DNA from: Rothia dentocariosa ATCC 17931
Lineage (GTDB): Bacteria > Actinomycetota > Actinomycetes > Actinomycetales > Micrococcaceae
DNA: 64,000 bases
Direction: 5' to 3'
NCBI RefSeq assembly: GCF_000164695.2
Contig: NC_014643.1
Coordinates: forward strand, 2,356,001-2,420,000
Made by a program: the position numbers and the translations under genes. The notes under the pieces are model-generated. The model was not told the DNA's origin. It searched no databases and saw nothing but the letters and a program-made list of their open reading frames with translations. This document shows, piece after piece, positions 33,540 through 41,668 of the stretch (position 1 is the first letter of the stretch; every line of letters starts with the position of its first letter).

Positions 33540-36470
33540 ATGCGCCACCTTAACTTCCCGAAGACCCAACCACCATATAACCCACACGAGTGGACGGGCG
33601 TTGATCCTCGCTACTCGCACATGCTTGAGGTACCTACCACCGCCCCGATTGAGGTGCGGGCCGCCCAGGCGCAGGCACGACGGTGGCATTACCTCGACAA
33701 TACGCCAGCGCTTCAGGAACATGGGCTTGACCCTATCGGCACGATCCTGTGCGTACACGGCAACCCCACCTGGTCGTATCTGTGGCGTACCGTACTCGAT
33801 GCCGGCGTGAACAGTACAGCGCCGTGGCGTGTTATCGCTGTCGACCAGCTCGATATGGGGTACTCCGAACGCACTCACCTCGATCTGGAGGACGAACGGC
33901 GCTCGCTTGAAGACCGCATAGCAGACTTGAGCGATTTTACCCGCGAACTCGGGCTGGATAAAACCGATAAACCGGTGGTGACCCTCGCCCATGACTGGGG
34001 CGGTTTAATCTCGCTGGGCTGGGCGATTGAACACCAAAATATTCTTTCGGGCGTCATGCTCACGAACACAGCCGTACATCACGATGGTGTTGAGCGCATC
34101 CCGGCGGCGCTGCGCCTAGCTTTGGGGGTTCACGAGCTGGGTACACGAGACTCTACAGCTTTTCTAGACGTTACTCTGGGGCTGGCACAGAACCAGGGCC
34201 GGGCGCCCTCCGAAGGTGAGCCAGGCTCTTCGGAACGGGCTCTAGCCGGGCCACAGGAATCCCAACCGCGTGCGCTTTACCCCAGCAAACTTCACGAGGG
34301 AATTCGCCGCACCTACCGGGCGCCTTATGTGCATCCGGCGTGGCGCGAAGGTATCCGCAATTTTGTGGGCGATATTCCCACGGGAACCGATATACCCTCA
34401 TACGCTCATATGGTGCGCATTGCGGAAGGTGTTCGGGATTTGAAGGTTCCCGCGTTCTTCCAGTGGGGTACTAAAGACCCGGTTTTTCAGCGGCGCTACC
34501 TCTTCGATCTGATGGATCGTTTTCCCCAGGCCAAGGTGCACCGCTACGAAAAGGCATCGCACCTAGTTGCCGAAGATGAAGATATCGCCGCCCCTATCTT
34601 TGCTTGGCTGGGGCAGAACTTCGGCGCACTCGTTGAGGGTTATCTAGAGAAGCCGGTCAACGCAGAGGCACAGCATCGTGAGGCGCGGCGAGCTTTGGAC
34701 GAACGTATTCGGAATCTGAAAACTTCCGAAGAAGAAGCACACGAAGAATTCCGCCCGATGATAGCGGCGTTGAACGAACGCGCGCAGGACACCTCACTCG
34801 CAATTGTAGATATGGACTCCGCAGGCGATGGCACCCAGGTTGCAGCACAGCTTACGTGGCAGCAGCTCGCAACGCATGTGGATGCGGCGGTGGCGCGCCT
34901 GCACGCCCTAGGGGTACGTCCCGGTGACCGTGTGAATCTGATGGTGCCACCTGGGTCACGCCTGACAACGCTTATTTATGCGTGCCTTAAACTGGGCGCA
35001 GTCATTGTGGTGGCGGATACCGGTTTGGGGCTTACCGGCCTCACACGCGCGCTCAAGGGAGCCAACCCGCAATTTATTGTGGGCATTCCCGCCGCTCTCG
35101 CCGCCGCACGATCCCTGTTGTGGCCCGGGCACCGCATTTCCGTAGAACCGCTCGGTAAGTTCCAGGATCGGGTGCTTGGTGTAGAAGGTTCTGTCTTTGA
35201 GCCCGCTCATAAACGTTCGGCGCGTTCTAAAACATCCGAAAACACACTCAGCGCCCCTATTGCCACTCCTGCGGTTATCGAGTTCCCCGACCCCGATCCG
35301 GATGCGGATGCCGCTGTCCTGTACACTTCCGGCTCAACCGGCCCCGCAAAGGGTGTTGTGTACACCCAGCGCCAGCTGGCGGGTATGCGCGATGCCATCG
35401 TCAACACCTACGGATTCAAGTCCGGGTCAGGTCTGGTAGCTGGATTCGCACCCTTCGCACTCCTAGGCCCGGCACTGGGCGCTACGAGTGTTACCCCAAA
35501 GATGGACGTGACCAAGCCCAAGACGCTCACCGCAACCGCGTTAGCCTCCGCGACCGAGGCGATTGGCGCATCCACCGTCTTCGCCTCCCCTGCGGCACTC
35601 GTGAACGTGGTGGCAAGCGCCTCCGAACTCACCGATTCGCAGCGCGCAGCCCTAGCGGAGGTCACCACCGTGCTGTCGGCTGGGGCGCCTATTCCTGTTC
35701 CCCTGCTTGACGAACTCTCGAAGCTGGTGCCTCATGCCTCACTGCACACCCCTTATGGCATGACCGAGGGGTTGCCGGTTACCGATGTATCTTTGGATAT
35801 GATTCGCCAGGCACTAGCTGAGGGAACCCCGAATGCCGAGGGCGATATTCTTGATCCTTTTGCACGAGACGGGGTATGTGTAGGGTACGCGGTATATGGT
35901 GCGGCGGTGGCGATCGCTCCTTTGCAGGAGGATGGAACCGTGGCTTCGGAGATGACTCACGAACCGGGTGTGACCGGTGAGATTTTGGTATCGGCTCCCC
36001 ATGTAAAAGACCGTTACGATACCCTCTGGGTGACCGAAGAACAATCGATTTCAACCCCTGGTTGGCATCACACCGGCGATGTGGGGCATCTGGATGCTGC
36101 CGGTCGTCTCTGGGTTGAGGGGCGCTTAGCGCATGTCCTTTTGACTGCCCAAGGTGTACTGACCCCGGTTGCCGCTGAGCAGTCCGCTGAGACCTTGGAT
36201 GCAGTTCGCCGTGCCGCACTGGTCTCGGTCGGTCCTGCAGGCACAGCCGCACCCGTGCTCGTCATTGAGACCGCCAACCGTAAACTCAAGCAGGGTCAGG
36301 CACCATTCGATCTGAGTCGACAGATCCGCGAGCGCGTTCAGGAGGATACTGGTATCGAGCTGGCGTCTGTGTTGGTTATTAAGGAGCATCCGACCGATAT
36401 TCGCCATAACTCGAAGATTGATAGGCCTGCCCTTGGCGAGTGGGCTTCAAAGGTACTTGCGGGTGCTTAG
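33540..36470 (+). CDS. oleBC: OleBC fusion: beta-lactone decarboxylase plus beta-lactone synthetase
   Basis: 976 residues from the ATG at 33540 (AAGGA 6 nt upstream; the frame is open to 33447). Residues ~40-365 are an alpha/beta hydrolase of the haloalkane-dehalogenase type, with oxyanion 'HGNPTWSYLWR' and nucleophile Asp152 in 'AHDWGG': the OleB part, which decarboxylates the beta-lactone to the cis-olefin. Residues ~400-970 are an AMP-forming ligase-like domain with 'YTSGSTGPAKG' at ~594-604: the OleC part, which closes the beta-hydroxyacid to the beta-lactone using ATP. The fusion is known from Micrococcus luteus-type actinobacteria. Confidence 0.92.
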   Translation: MRHLNFPKTQPPYNPHEWTGVDPRYSHMLEVPTTAPIEVRAAQAQARRWHYLDNTPALQEHGLDPIGTILCVHGNPTWSYLWRTVLDAGVNSTAPWRVIAVDQLDMGYSERTHLDLEDERRSLEDRIADLSDFTRELGLDKTDKPVVTLAHDWGGLISLGWAIEHQNILSGVMLTNTAVHHDGVERIPAALRLALGVHELGTRDSTAFLDVTLGLAQNQGRAPSEGEPGSSERALAGPQESQPRALYPSKLHEGIRRTYRAPYVHPAWREGIRNFVGDIPTGTDIPSYAHMVRIAEGVRDLKVPAFFQWGTKDPVFQRRYLFDLMDRFPQAKVHRYEKASHLVAEDEDIAAPIFAWLGQNFGALVEGYLEKPVNAEAQHREARRALDERIRNLKTSEEEAHEEFRPMIAALNERAQDTSLAIVDMDSAGDGTQVAAQLTWQQLATHVDAAVARLHALGVRPGDRVNLMVPPGSRLTTLIYACLKLGAVIVVADTGLGLTGLTRALKGANPQFIVGIPAALAAARSLLWPGHRISVEPLGKFQDRVLGVEGSVFEPAHKRSARSKTSENTLSAPIATPAVIEFPDPDPDADAAVLYTSGSTGPAKGVVYTQRQLAGMRDAIVNTYGFKSGSGLVAGFAPFALLGPALGATSVTPKMDVTKPKTLTATALASATEAIGASTVFASPAALVNVVASASELTDSQRAALAEVTTVLSAGAPIPVPLLDELSKLVPHASLHTPYGMTEGLPVTDVSLDMIRQALAEGTPNAEGDILDPFARDGVCVGYAVYGAAVAIAPLQEDGTVASEMTHEPGVTGEILVSAPHVKDRYDTLWVTEEQSISTPGWHHTGDVGHLDAAGRLWVEGRLAHVLLTAQGVLTPVAAEQSAETLDAVRRAALVSVGPAGTAAPVLVIETANRKLKQGQAPFDLSRQIRERVQEDTGIELASVLVIKEHPTDIRHNSKIDRPALGEWASKVLAGA

Positions 36471-36585
36471 TTCTTAAGATAGCGGTGAGAGGATACGCAG
36501 GAAATCCGCCTGACATTGTTCTCCCGTTGTGTTTTCGCATATAGATTCTTGAAGATCAGGAGAAACCTGAATTTTGGAGGCTTTT

Positions 36586-37734
36586 ATGGCTACCCCGGCT
36601 CCTTTAGCGGCTCGGTATACCGACCCTGCGCCGCGGTCTTTGCGTCCCGTCGATGAATCGTATTTTGCTGCCCGTAGCGGCGAACGTGTGCTTATTACCG
36701 GCGCAAGCGGCATGCTTGGTCGTGAAACCGCCATCGCGCTATTGCGTGCCGGGTATGATGTGCGCGTATTCCAGCGCAGTGATGCGGGTATTGCAGCGCT
36801 GCTGCCAGATACGATACGCCCTCGTTTCGAGCAGATTCGCGGTTCTCTTAATAATGCTGAGGTTATTGAGCAGGCTCTTGTGGGAGTGGACGGTATTGTG
36901 CATGCCGCTGCGAAAGTATCTGTTTCGGGCGATTGGGAGGATTACGAGCGTACCAATATTGTGGGCACGCAGGCTCTTCTGGATGCCGCTATAGAGCGTT
37001 CGATTTCTAAGTTTTTGTATGTATCTTCTCCTTCGGTTGCTCATGCCGGAACGGCTCTCATCGGCGAGGGGAACGGGGCGGCGTCCCCCGAGCATGCTCG
37101 TGGAAACTATGCTCGTTCCAAGGCTACGGCAGAGCTTACTGTTTTGGCCGCGAACGGTACAAAACTCGCCTCGGGCTCTACCATGCGCGTGGGGGCGTTA
37201 CGCCCGCACCTGATTTGGGGACCGGGCGATACTCAGTTGGTGGAGCGCGTCCTAGATAGGGCTCGGTCCGGGCGGCTGCCCCTACTTTCCGGGGGCACAG
37301 GTCTGATCGATACACTCTATATCGATAATGCTGCGGATGCGCTGGTACGCGGTTATGAGCGTCTAGAGTCGATAGCTGGGCGCGCGCTGGTGGTCACAAA
37401 TGGCCAGCCCCGCACGATTGCTGAGTTACTGAGTGGTTTCTGCACGGCGGTTGGGGTCCCCGCGCCGCGTTTTTCGGTTCCCGCGCCAGCGGCGGCTTTT
37501 GCGGGGCGTTTAATCGAAAAGGTGTGGGGTCGTCTGCCGAAGTCGGTAACAGCCGGGGATGAGCCTCCCATGACCGAGTTTTTGGCGGAGCAGCTTTCAA
37601 CGGCGCACTGGTTCGATCAGAGGCTCACCCGCGAACTTTTACAGTGGGAGCCCGCCGTTACGATCGACGAGGGGTACCGTCGTCTGGGTCTTTTTTACGG
37701 GGATAAATATTCGCGTTCCTCTTCAGCAGTGTAG
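36586..37734 (+). CDS. oleD: OleD, NADPH-dependent 2-alkyl-3-ketoacid reductase
   Basis: 382 residues from the ATG at 36586, which has GGAGG 5 nt upstream; the frame opens at 36574 but that TTG is inside the ribosome site. It is an extended SDR: Rossmann motif 'VLITGASGMLGRETA' near the N-terminus, catalytic 'YARSK' (Tyr-x-x-x-Lys) about residue 180, and 'IDNAADALV' typical of 3-beta-HSD-like family members. It reduces the OleA product to the 2-alkyl-3-hydroxyacid that OleC uses. It lies 115 nt after oleBC and is convergent with mutM, 8 nt away. Confidence 0.9.
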   Translation: MATPAPLAARYTDPAPRSLRPVDESYFAARSGERVLITGASGMLGRETAIALLRAGYDVRVFQRSDAGIAALLPDTIRPRFEQIRGSLNNAEVIEQALVGVDGIVHAAAKVSVSGDWEDYERTNIVGTQALLDAAIERSISKFLYVSSPSVAHAGTALIGEGNGAASPEHARGNYARSKATAELTVLAANGTKLASGSTMRVGALRPHLIWGPGDTQLVERVLDRARSGRLPLLSGGTGLIDTLYIDNAADALVRGYERLESIAGRALVVTNGQPRTIAELLSGFCTAVGVPAPRFSVPAPAAAFAGRLIEKVWGRLPKSVTAGDEPPMTEFLAEQLSTAHWFDQRLTRELLQWEPAVTIDEGYRRLGLFYGDKYSRSSSAV

Positions 37735-37742
37735 GAAAAACA

Positions 37743-38741
37743 TTAGCTGATCTTTAGCCCGCGCGGGGTGCGTTGGCAGTGCGGACACCGGTATGAGGAA
37801 CGGTTCATAAATGGTTCACGCACAATAATGCTGGTGCGCCCGGCCTCTAAGCACCGTCGACAGGGTTCTCCGGCGCGACCGTAAGCGTTCAAGGACCTGT
37901 CAAAATAACCGGATTGTCCGTTGACGTTCACATAGAGCGCATCGAAACTGGTCCCGCCCGCATGGAGCGCTTCGGTCAGTACCTGGTGTACGGCGGCGAA
38001 TAGCTCCCGGGTTTGGGCGGCGCTGAGAGATTTTGCAGGTTTTGCGTAGTGTATTCTGGCACGCCAGAGCGCCTCATCCGCATAAATATTCCCGATCCCA
38101 GAAACCACGGACTGGTCCAGAAGCAGGCGTTTAATGCCGCTGGAAGTGCGTAGCATGATGCGGCGAATCTTTGCCACATCAAAGGATGGATCTACCGGGT
38201 CACGCCCAATATGCTCAACAGCTTCAGGAACCAAGAACTCTTCCGATATTTCTTCCGCACCAGCGGACGAAGTACCCGCAGGAATGTCGGGAACTAGATT
38301 CGAAAGGAACATTCCACCAAAGATACGCTGGTCGACAAACCGTAATTCAGTGGCTTTATTGGTACTCTCACCATCGGCGGGTTCGAGTTCAAGTACGATT
38401 TTGAGGTGCTTCTCAGCGGGGAATTCTGGAGTCTTCACGAGTAGCTGCCCGCTCATCCCCAGATGAATAACAAGCGCATACGGCAGTAACGTGTCATCGC
38501 TGTCGCCACGCTTCGGGAAAGGTTCGTCTTCGGGTGCAGAGAGTGTCAGCCACATATACTTGCCGCGCCTATATGCCCCGCGAATACGGGTTCTTTCTAA
38601 ACACGTCGTAAAATCCGCAGAACCCCCGATATGGCGGCGAATAGAACGTTCATCGAGAATGCGTACCCGCTCGATTACACAACCGACAGCATGATGATGC
38701 ACACCCTCACGCACAGTCTCAACCTCGGGTAGCTCCGGCAT
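37743..38741 (-). CDS. mutM: Formamidopyrimidine-DNA glycosylase
   Basis: 332 residues. The N-terminus 'MPELPEVETVREG' provides the catalytic Pro2 and Glu3. The helix-two-turn-helix is near 'LLLDQSVVSGIGNIYADEAL'-like sequence (two adjacent motifs). The C-terminal zinc finger has CxxC pairs in 'CRRCLEAG' and 'CPHCQRTPRG'. It removes 8-oxoguanine and FaPy lesions and nicks the strand. It is longer than the ~270 norm because of polar insertions around residues 130-160. It follows rnc on the same strand, as in other actinobacteria. Confidence 0.95.
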   Translation of the reverse strand: MPELPEVETVREGVHHHAVGCVIERVRILDERSIRRHIGGSADFTTCLERTRIRGAYRRGKYMWLTLSAPEDEPFPKRGDSDDTLLPYALVIHLGMSGQLLVKTPEFPAEKHLKIVLELEPADGESTNKATELRFVDQRIFGGMFLSNLVPDIPAGTSSAGAEEISEEFLVPEAVEHIGRDPVDPSFDVAKIRRIMLRTSSGIKRLLLDQSVVSGIGNIYADEALWRARIHYAKPAKSLSAAQTRELFAAVHQVLTEALHAGGTSFDALYVNVNGQSGYFDRSLNAYGRAGEPCRRCLEAGRTSIIVREPFMNRSSYRCPHCQRTPRGLKIS

Positions 38742-38819
38742 CTCTCCCCTTCACAGCGTCATGAACTCGCCACTCGGCGCATGAGCTAGTTTCTCCCACC
38801 GGGCGGCGCAAACTTATTT

Positions 38820-39506
38820 TTAGACTAGTATGCGATACGCAGCTTCTGCTGCGAGACGCTCTGCTTCCTTCTTGCTAGGTCCGCTTCCGGTACCCGCGGT
38901 CTGCTTTGCCACGATAGCGCGGGCAGTATACACGCGAGCATGGTCGGGGCCTTCTGCTTCGATCTCGTAGGTTACATCTCCCCAAGACCGCGAGGTTACC
39001 AGCGTCTGCAGATCGGTTTTCCAGTCGCGTCCGGAATTGAGAATTTGCTCGTCTTCTAGCATGGGCGCAATCAACCGCAGGACGAGCTCACGGGCGGCTT
39101 CCCGTCCCAAGCTGATGTACGTGGCTCCAAAGATAGCTTCCATAGTGTCGGCAAGAATCGAATCTTTATCGGCACCTCCCGTAAGCCTTTCCCCCTTACC
39201 TAGACGGATATGCTTACCCAGCTCTAGTTTACGGGCGGCTATTGCCAAAGCGGGAGCCGAAACCACCACATGGTGCAGTTTCACGAGCTCACCTTCGGGA
39301 AGTTCGGGGTGGCGGCGGTACACCTCCTCAGCAATGGCGAGAGAAAGTACAGAATCCCCCAGGAACTCTAGGCGTTCATTATGCTCTACCCCGGGGTTTT
39401 CAAAGGCGTAGGAACGGTGCGTGAGAGACAGCAAAAACGTCTCGGCGTCAATATCGACACCGAGACGTTCAAGCAACTCCCCAGCTTCGCTAGGAATGTT
39501 AGTCAT
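38820..39506 (-). CDS. rnc: Ribonuclease III
   Basis: 228 residues. The RNase III signature 'NERLEFLGDSVL' carries the catalytic Glu/Asp; a second acidic cluster is 'DTMEAIFGATY'. A C-terminal double-stranded RNA-binding domain ends 'GPSKKEAERLAAEAAYRIL'. It processes rRNA precursors and other dsRNA. It is 17 nt after rpmF and belongs to the yceD-rpmF-rnc-mutM group. Confidence 0.96.
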   Translation of the reverse strand: MTNIPSEAGELLERLGVDIDAETFLLSLTHRSYAFENPGVEHNERLEFLGDSVLSLAIAEEVYRRHPELPEGELVKLHHVVVSAPALAIAARKLELGKHIRLGKGERLTGGADKDSILADTMEAIFGATYISLGREAARELVLRLIAPMLEDEQILNSGRDWKTDLQTLVTSRSWGDVTYEIEAEGPDHARVYTARAIVAKQTAGTGSGPSKKEAERLAAEAAYRILV

Positions 39507-39523
39507 CAGGAATACTCGCGTGA

Positions 39524-39727
39524 TTAAGCGTCGGCGACCTTACGGCCCTTGTATTCCAGGAACAGGGCGTTGCCTGCAGCGTCGGTTACAACCTTTGCCT
39601 GGTGAGGCAGGCTGTAAGTCACGCGACCGTTTTCAACAGTCTTAACCAGCGGCGGCACAGATGCCTTCCACTGGGAACGACGCGCGCGGGTGTTAGCGCG
39701 GGACATCTTGCGCTTGGGAACAGCCAC
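39524..39727 (-). CDS. rpmF: 50S ribosomal protein L32
   Basis: 67 residues. The N-terminus '[19 protein letters not shown]' is the L32 signature. The C-terminal half lacks the four zinc-binding Cys residues (C-minus type), as in many actinobacteria, which makes it independent of zinc. It is 30 nt after yceD, the usual pair. Confidence 0.96.
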   Translation of the reverse strand: MAVPKRKMSRANTRARRSQWKASVPPLVKTVENGRVTYSLPHQAKVVTDAAGNALFLEYKGRKVADA

Positions 39728-39757
39728 AGCTATCTCTCATTCTCTCGTAACAACAAT

Positions 39758-40285
39758 TTAGTTTTCGGTATCCTCGCTCAGCAAGCCCTGTAAGGCTGAC
39801 CAGCGCGGATCCAACACCTCGTGATGATGCCCGGGGTCTTCCTCCAGGCGCGCTCCGCATTCAGAGCACAGTCCCTGGCAGGTTTCCCGGCAGACGGGCT
39901 GGAACGGCAGTTGAAGGATTACTGCATCCCGCAGAGCCGGCTCAAGGTCAATAGATTCACCTTCAACGGCATACTGCTCATCGTCTTCGTCTTCGGAGCC
40001 GCCAGAGGGGGCCTTCTCGAAAACAAAAAGCTCTTGTATGTTGGTCGACATTTCGTAATCAATCGGATCCAAACATAGGCTACACTCGCCGTGTACATCC
40101 ACTACGGTTGTGCCGCTTACCAGGATACCATCTACTACCGACTCCAGCCGAATGTCCAGGTCCATGTCGGTGCCTTCTTGTACACCAATCAGGGCATTAC
40201 CCATCTCAGCGGGTGCCTGTACAACCTCGTCGAGGGTTTCCATAGATCCGGGACGGTGCATCAGATTTTTGACTGACACCACCAA
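39758..40285 (-). CDS. yceD: YceD family protein (DUF177)
   Basis: About 175 residues. The family is seen in 'GECSLCLDPIDYEM', the acidic middle, and 'CRETCQGLCSECGARL', where four Cys could bind a metal. YceD proteins sit next to rpmF and are linked to 23S rRNA accumulation in plants and bacteria. The exact start is uncertain: TTG at 40285 or one of the two GTG codons just after, none with a clear ribosome site. Confidence 0.88.
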   Translation of the reverse strand: MVVSVKNLMHRPGSMETLDEVVQAPAEMGNALIGVQEGTDMDLDIRLESVVDGILVSGTTVVDVHGECSLCLDPIDYEMSTNIQELFVFEKAPSGGSEDEDDEQYAVEGESIDLEPALRDAVILQLPFQPVCRETCQGLCSECGARLEEDPGHHHEVLDPRWSALQGLLSEDTEN

Positions 40286-40479
40286 ATCAGAGGAGTTTTG
40301 AGGTGAAATGGCATATCTCCTTATACAAAATGCTTAAACCAAAGAGATATTCTATCCCCTCAACCGCCGTTAATCAAGGTTCGGGCGGCAAACTATGACA
40401 TTCGATGCATCAAAATTCACATAAAATACGCGCAAGCCCAGGAAAAAAGCCTTCAATCATGGGAGAATCGCGCATAAAA

Positions 40480-40989
40480 CTACGCAATCGTGTTATCGGT
40501 CGAGACCTGTGAGTGCATAGCGACGAGCGCATCCGAGACCACACGCGGCACATAAACCGAAACGTCGCCGCCTAAGGATGCAACCTCACGGATAATCGTC
40601 GAAGACACCCCGCCGAAACGGTCCTCCCCCGCCAAGAACACCGTCTCCAAGTTTGCCAAATGGCGGTTCATACTCGCCATCGGAGCCTCATACTCGTAAT
40701 CCGTGCCCGAGCGGAGGCCCTTAACAAGTACCTGCGCCCCGTGTTCCTGAGCCCACTGCGCCAAAAGCACCCCCGGTGGAATAACCTCAACCTTCACGGT
40801 GGTAATACCGCGCTCCGCAAGGGAACGCTCCACCAAGTTCACTCGCTCCTGCAGAGAAAAAAGGTATTTTTTAGAGGAGTTATGCGCTACCCCCACGATC
40901 ACATCATCAAAGAGCGCAGAGGCACGAGCAATAATCTCCAGGTGTCCATGGTGAATCGGGTCAAACGATCCGGGGCAGATAGCTAACAT
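40480..40989 (-). CDS. coaD: Pantetheine-phosphate adenylyltransferase
   Basis: 169 residues. The nucleotidyltransferase motif 'GSFDPIHHGHLEII' gives the (T/H)xGH site, and 'EYEAPMASMNRHL' plus 'SSTIIREVA' complete the PPAT signature. It transfers AMP to 4'-phosphopantetheine, the fourth step of CoA synthesis. Its start overlaps the rsmD stop by 7 nt, so both are coupled. A 194-nt region separates it from yceD. Confidence 0.96.
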   Translation of the reverse strand: MLAICPGSFDPIHHGHLEIIARASALFDDVIVGVAHNSSKKYLFSLQERVNLVERSLAERGITTVKVEVIPPGVLLAQWAQEHGAQVLVKGLRSGTDYEYEAPMASMNRHLANLETVFLAGEDRFGGVSSTIIREVASLGGDVSVYVPRVVSDALVAMHSQVSTDNTIA

Positions 40990-41594
40990 GAAGCACTCTC
41001 GCTTTCGGCGGGGTCAGAACCAGCACCCGCATATGATTCATCTGGTTCAAGATAGTACAGCACTGTCTCGCCATATTTCTTCATTGCAAACCGGCGCAGC
41101 TGAGAGTTCCACGCGGGTTCCGCGTCGCGCGAAGAACGCTCCACTACCACGATGGCGCCCTCCGCTAGATTCGGGGCGATGACACGCAAAATATCGAGAA
41201 CCTGATCTTGCGTAAATGCATATGGAGGGTCAAGAAATACAAGATCCCAGGGGCCGCTATGGACCGCTACATAGCTTTGCGCGCTCCCCTGAGTCACTCG
41301 GGTAACGCCGGTTGCAGCTTTCGACGTTGCCGCAACATTTCTGCGGGTAACCTCACATGCCTTTGGATGCTTCTCCACGAACTCGACGGATGCGGCGCCC
41401 CGCGAGAGCGCTTCACACCCGAGGGCGCCCGACCCAGCGTAAGCATCAAGAACACGAGCTCCCTGCACAACACCATAGCTCTCCAGCTTCGAGAAAAGTG
41501 ATTCCTTCACTCGGTCGGTTGTGGGACGAGTGTTCTCCCCCGGCACCGAGGCAAGGCGTAGACCACCAGCAGTTCCGGCAATAATACGGCTCAT
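40983..41594 (-). CDS. rsmD: 16S rRNA (guanine966-N2)-methyltransferase RsmD
   Basis: 203 residues, Rossmann-type SAM methyltransferase. SAM motif I is 'VLDAYAGSGALGCEALSRGA' and the catalytic motif IV is 'LVFLDPPY'. The N-terminus 'IIAGTAGGLRLASVPGENTRPTTDRVKESLF' is the family signature (two consecutive blocks). It methylates G966 in the 30S head. GAGGAACGT precedes the ATG. It is coupled to coaD, a standard actinobacterial pair after recG. Confidence 0.95.
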   Translation of the reverse strand: MSRIIAGTAGGLRLASVPGENTRPTTDRVKESLFSKLESYGVVQGARVLDAYAGSGALGCEALSRGAASVEFVEKHPKACEVTRRNVAATSKAATGVTRVTQGSAQSYVAVHSGPWDLVFLDPPYAFTQDQVLDILRVIAPNLAEGAIVVVERSSRDAEPAWNSQLRRFAMKKYGETVLYYLEPDESYAGAGSDPAESESASC

Positions 41595-41668
41595 ACGTTC
41601 CTCACGTCTGTTCGTCGATAGTTTCTAGTGGCGGAGGCCCAAGGTGACAAAACCGCCAAACCCGTGTG

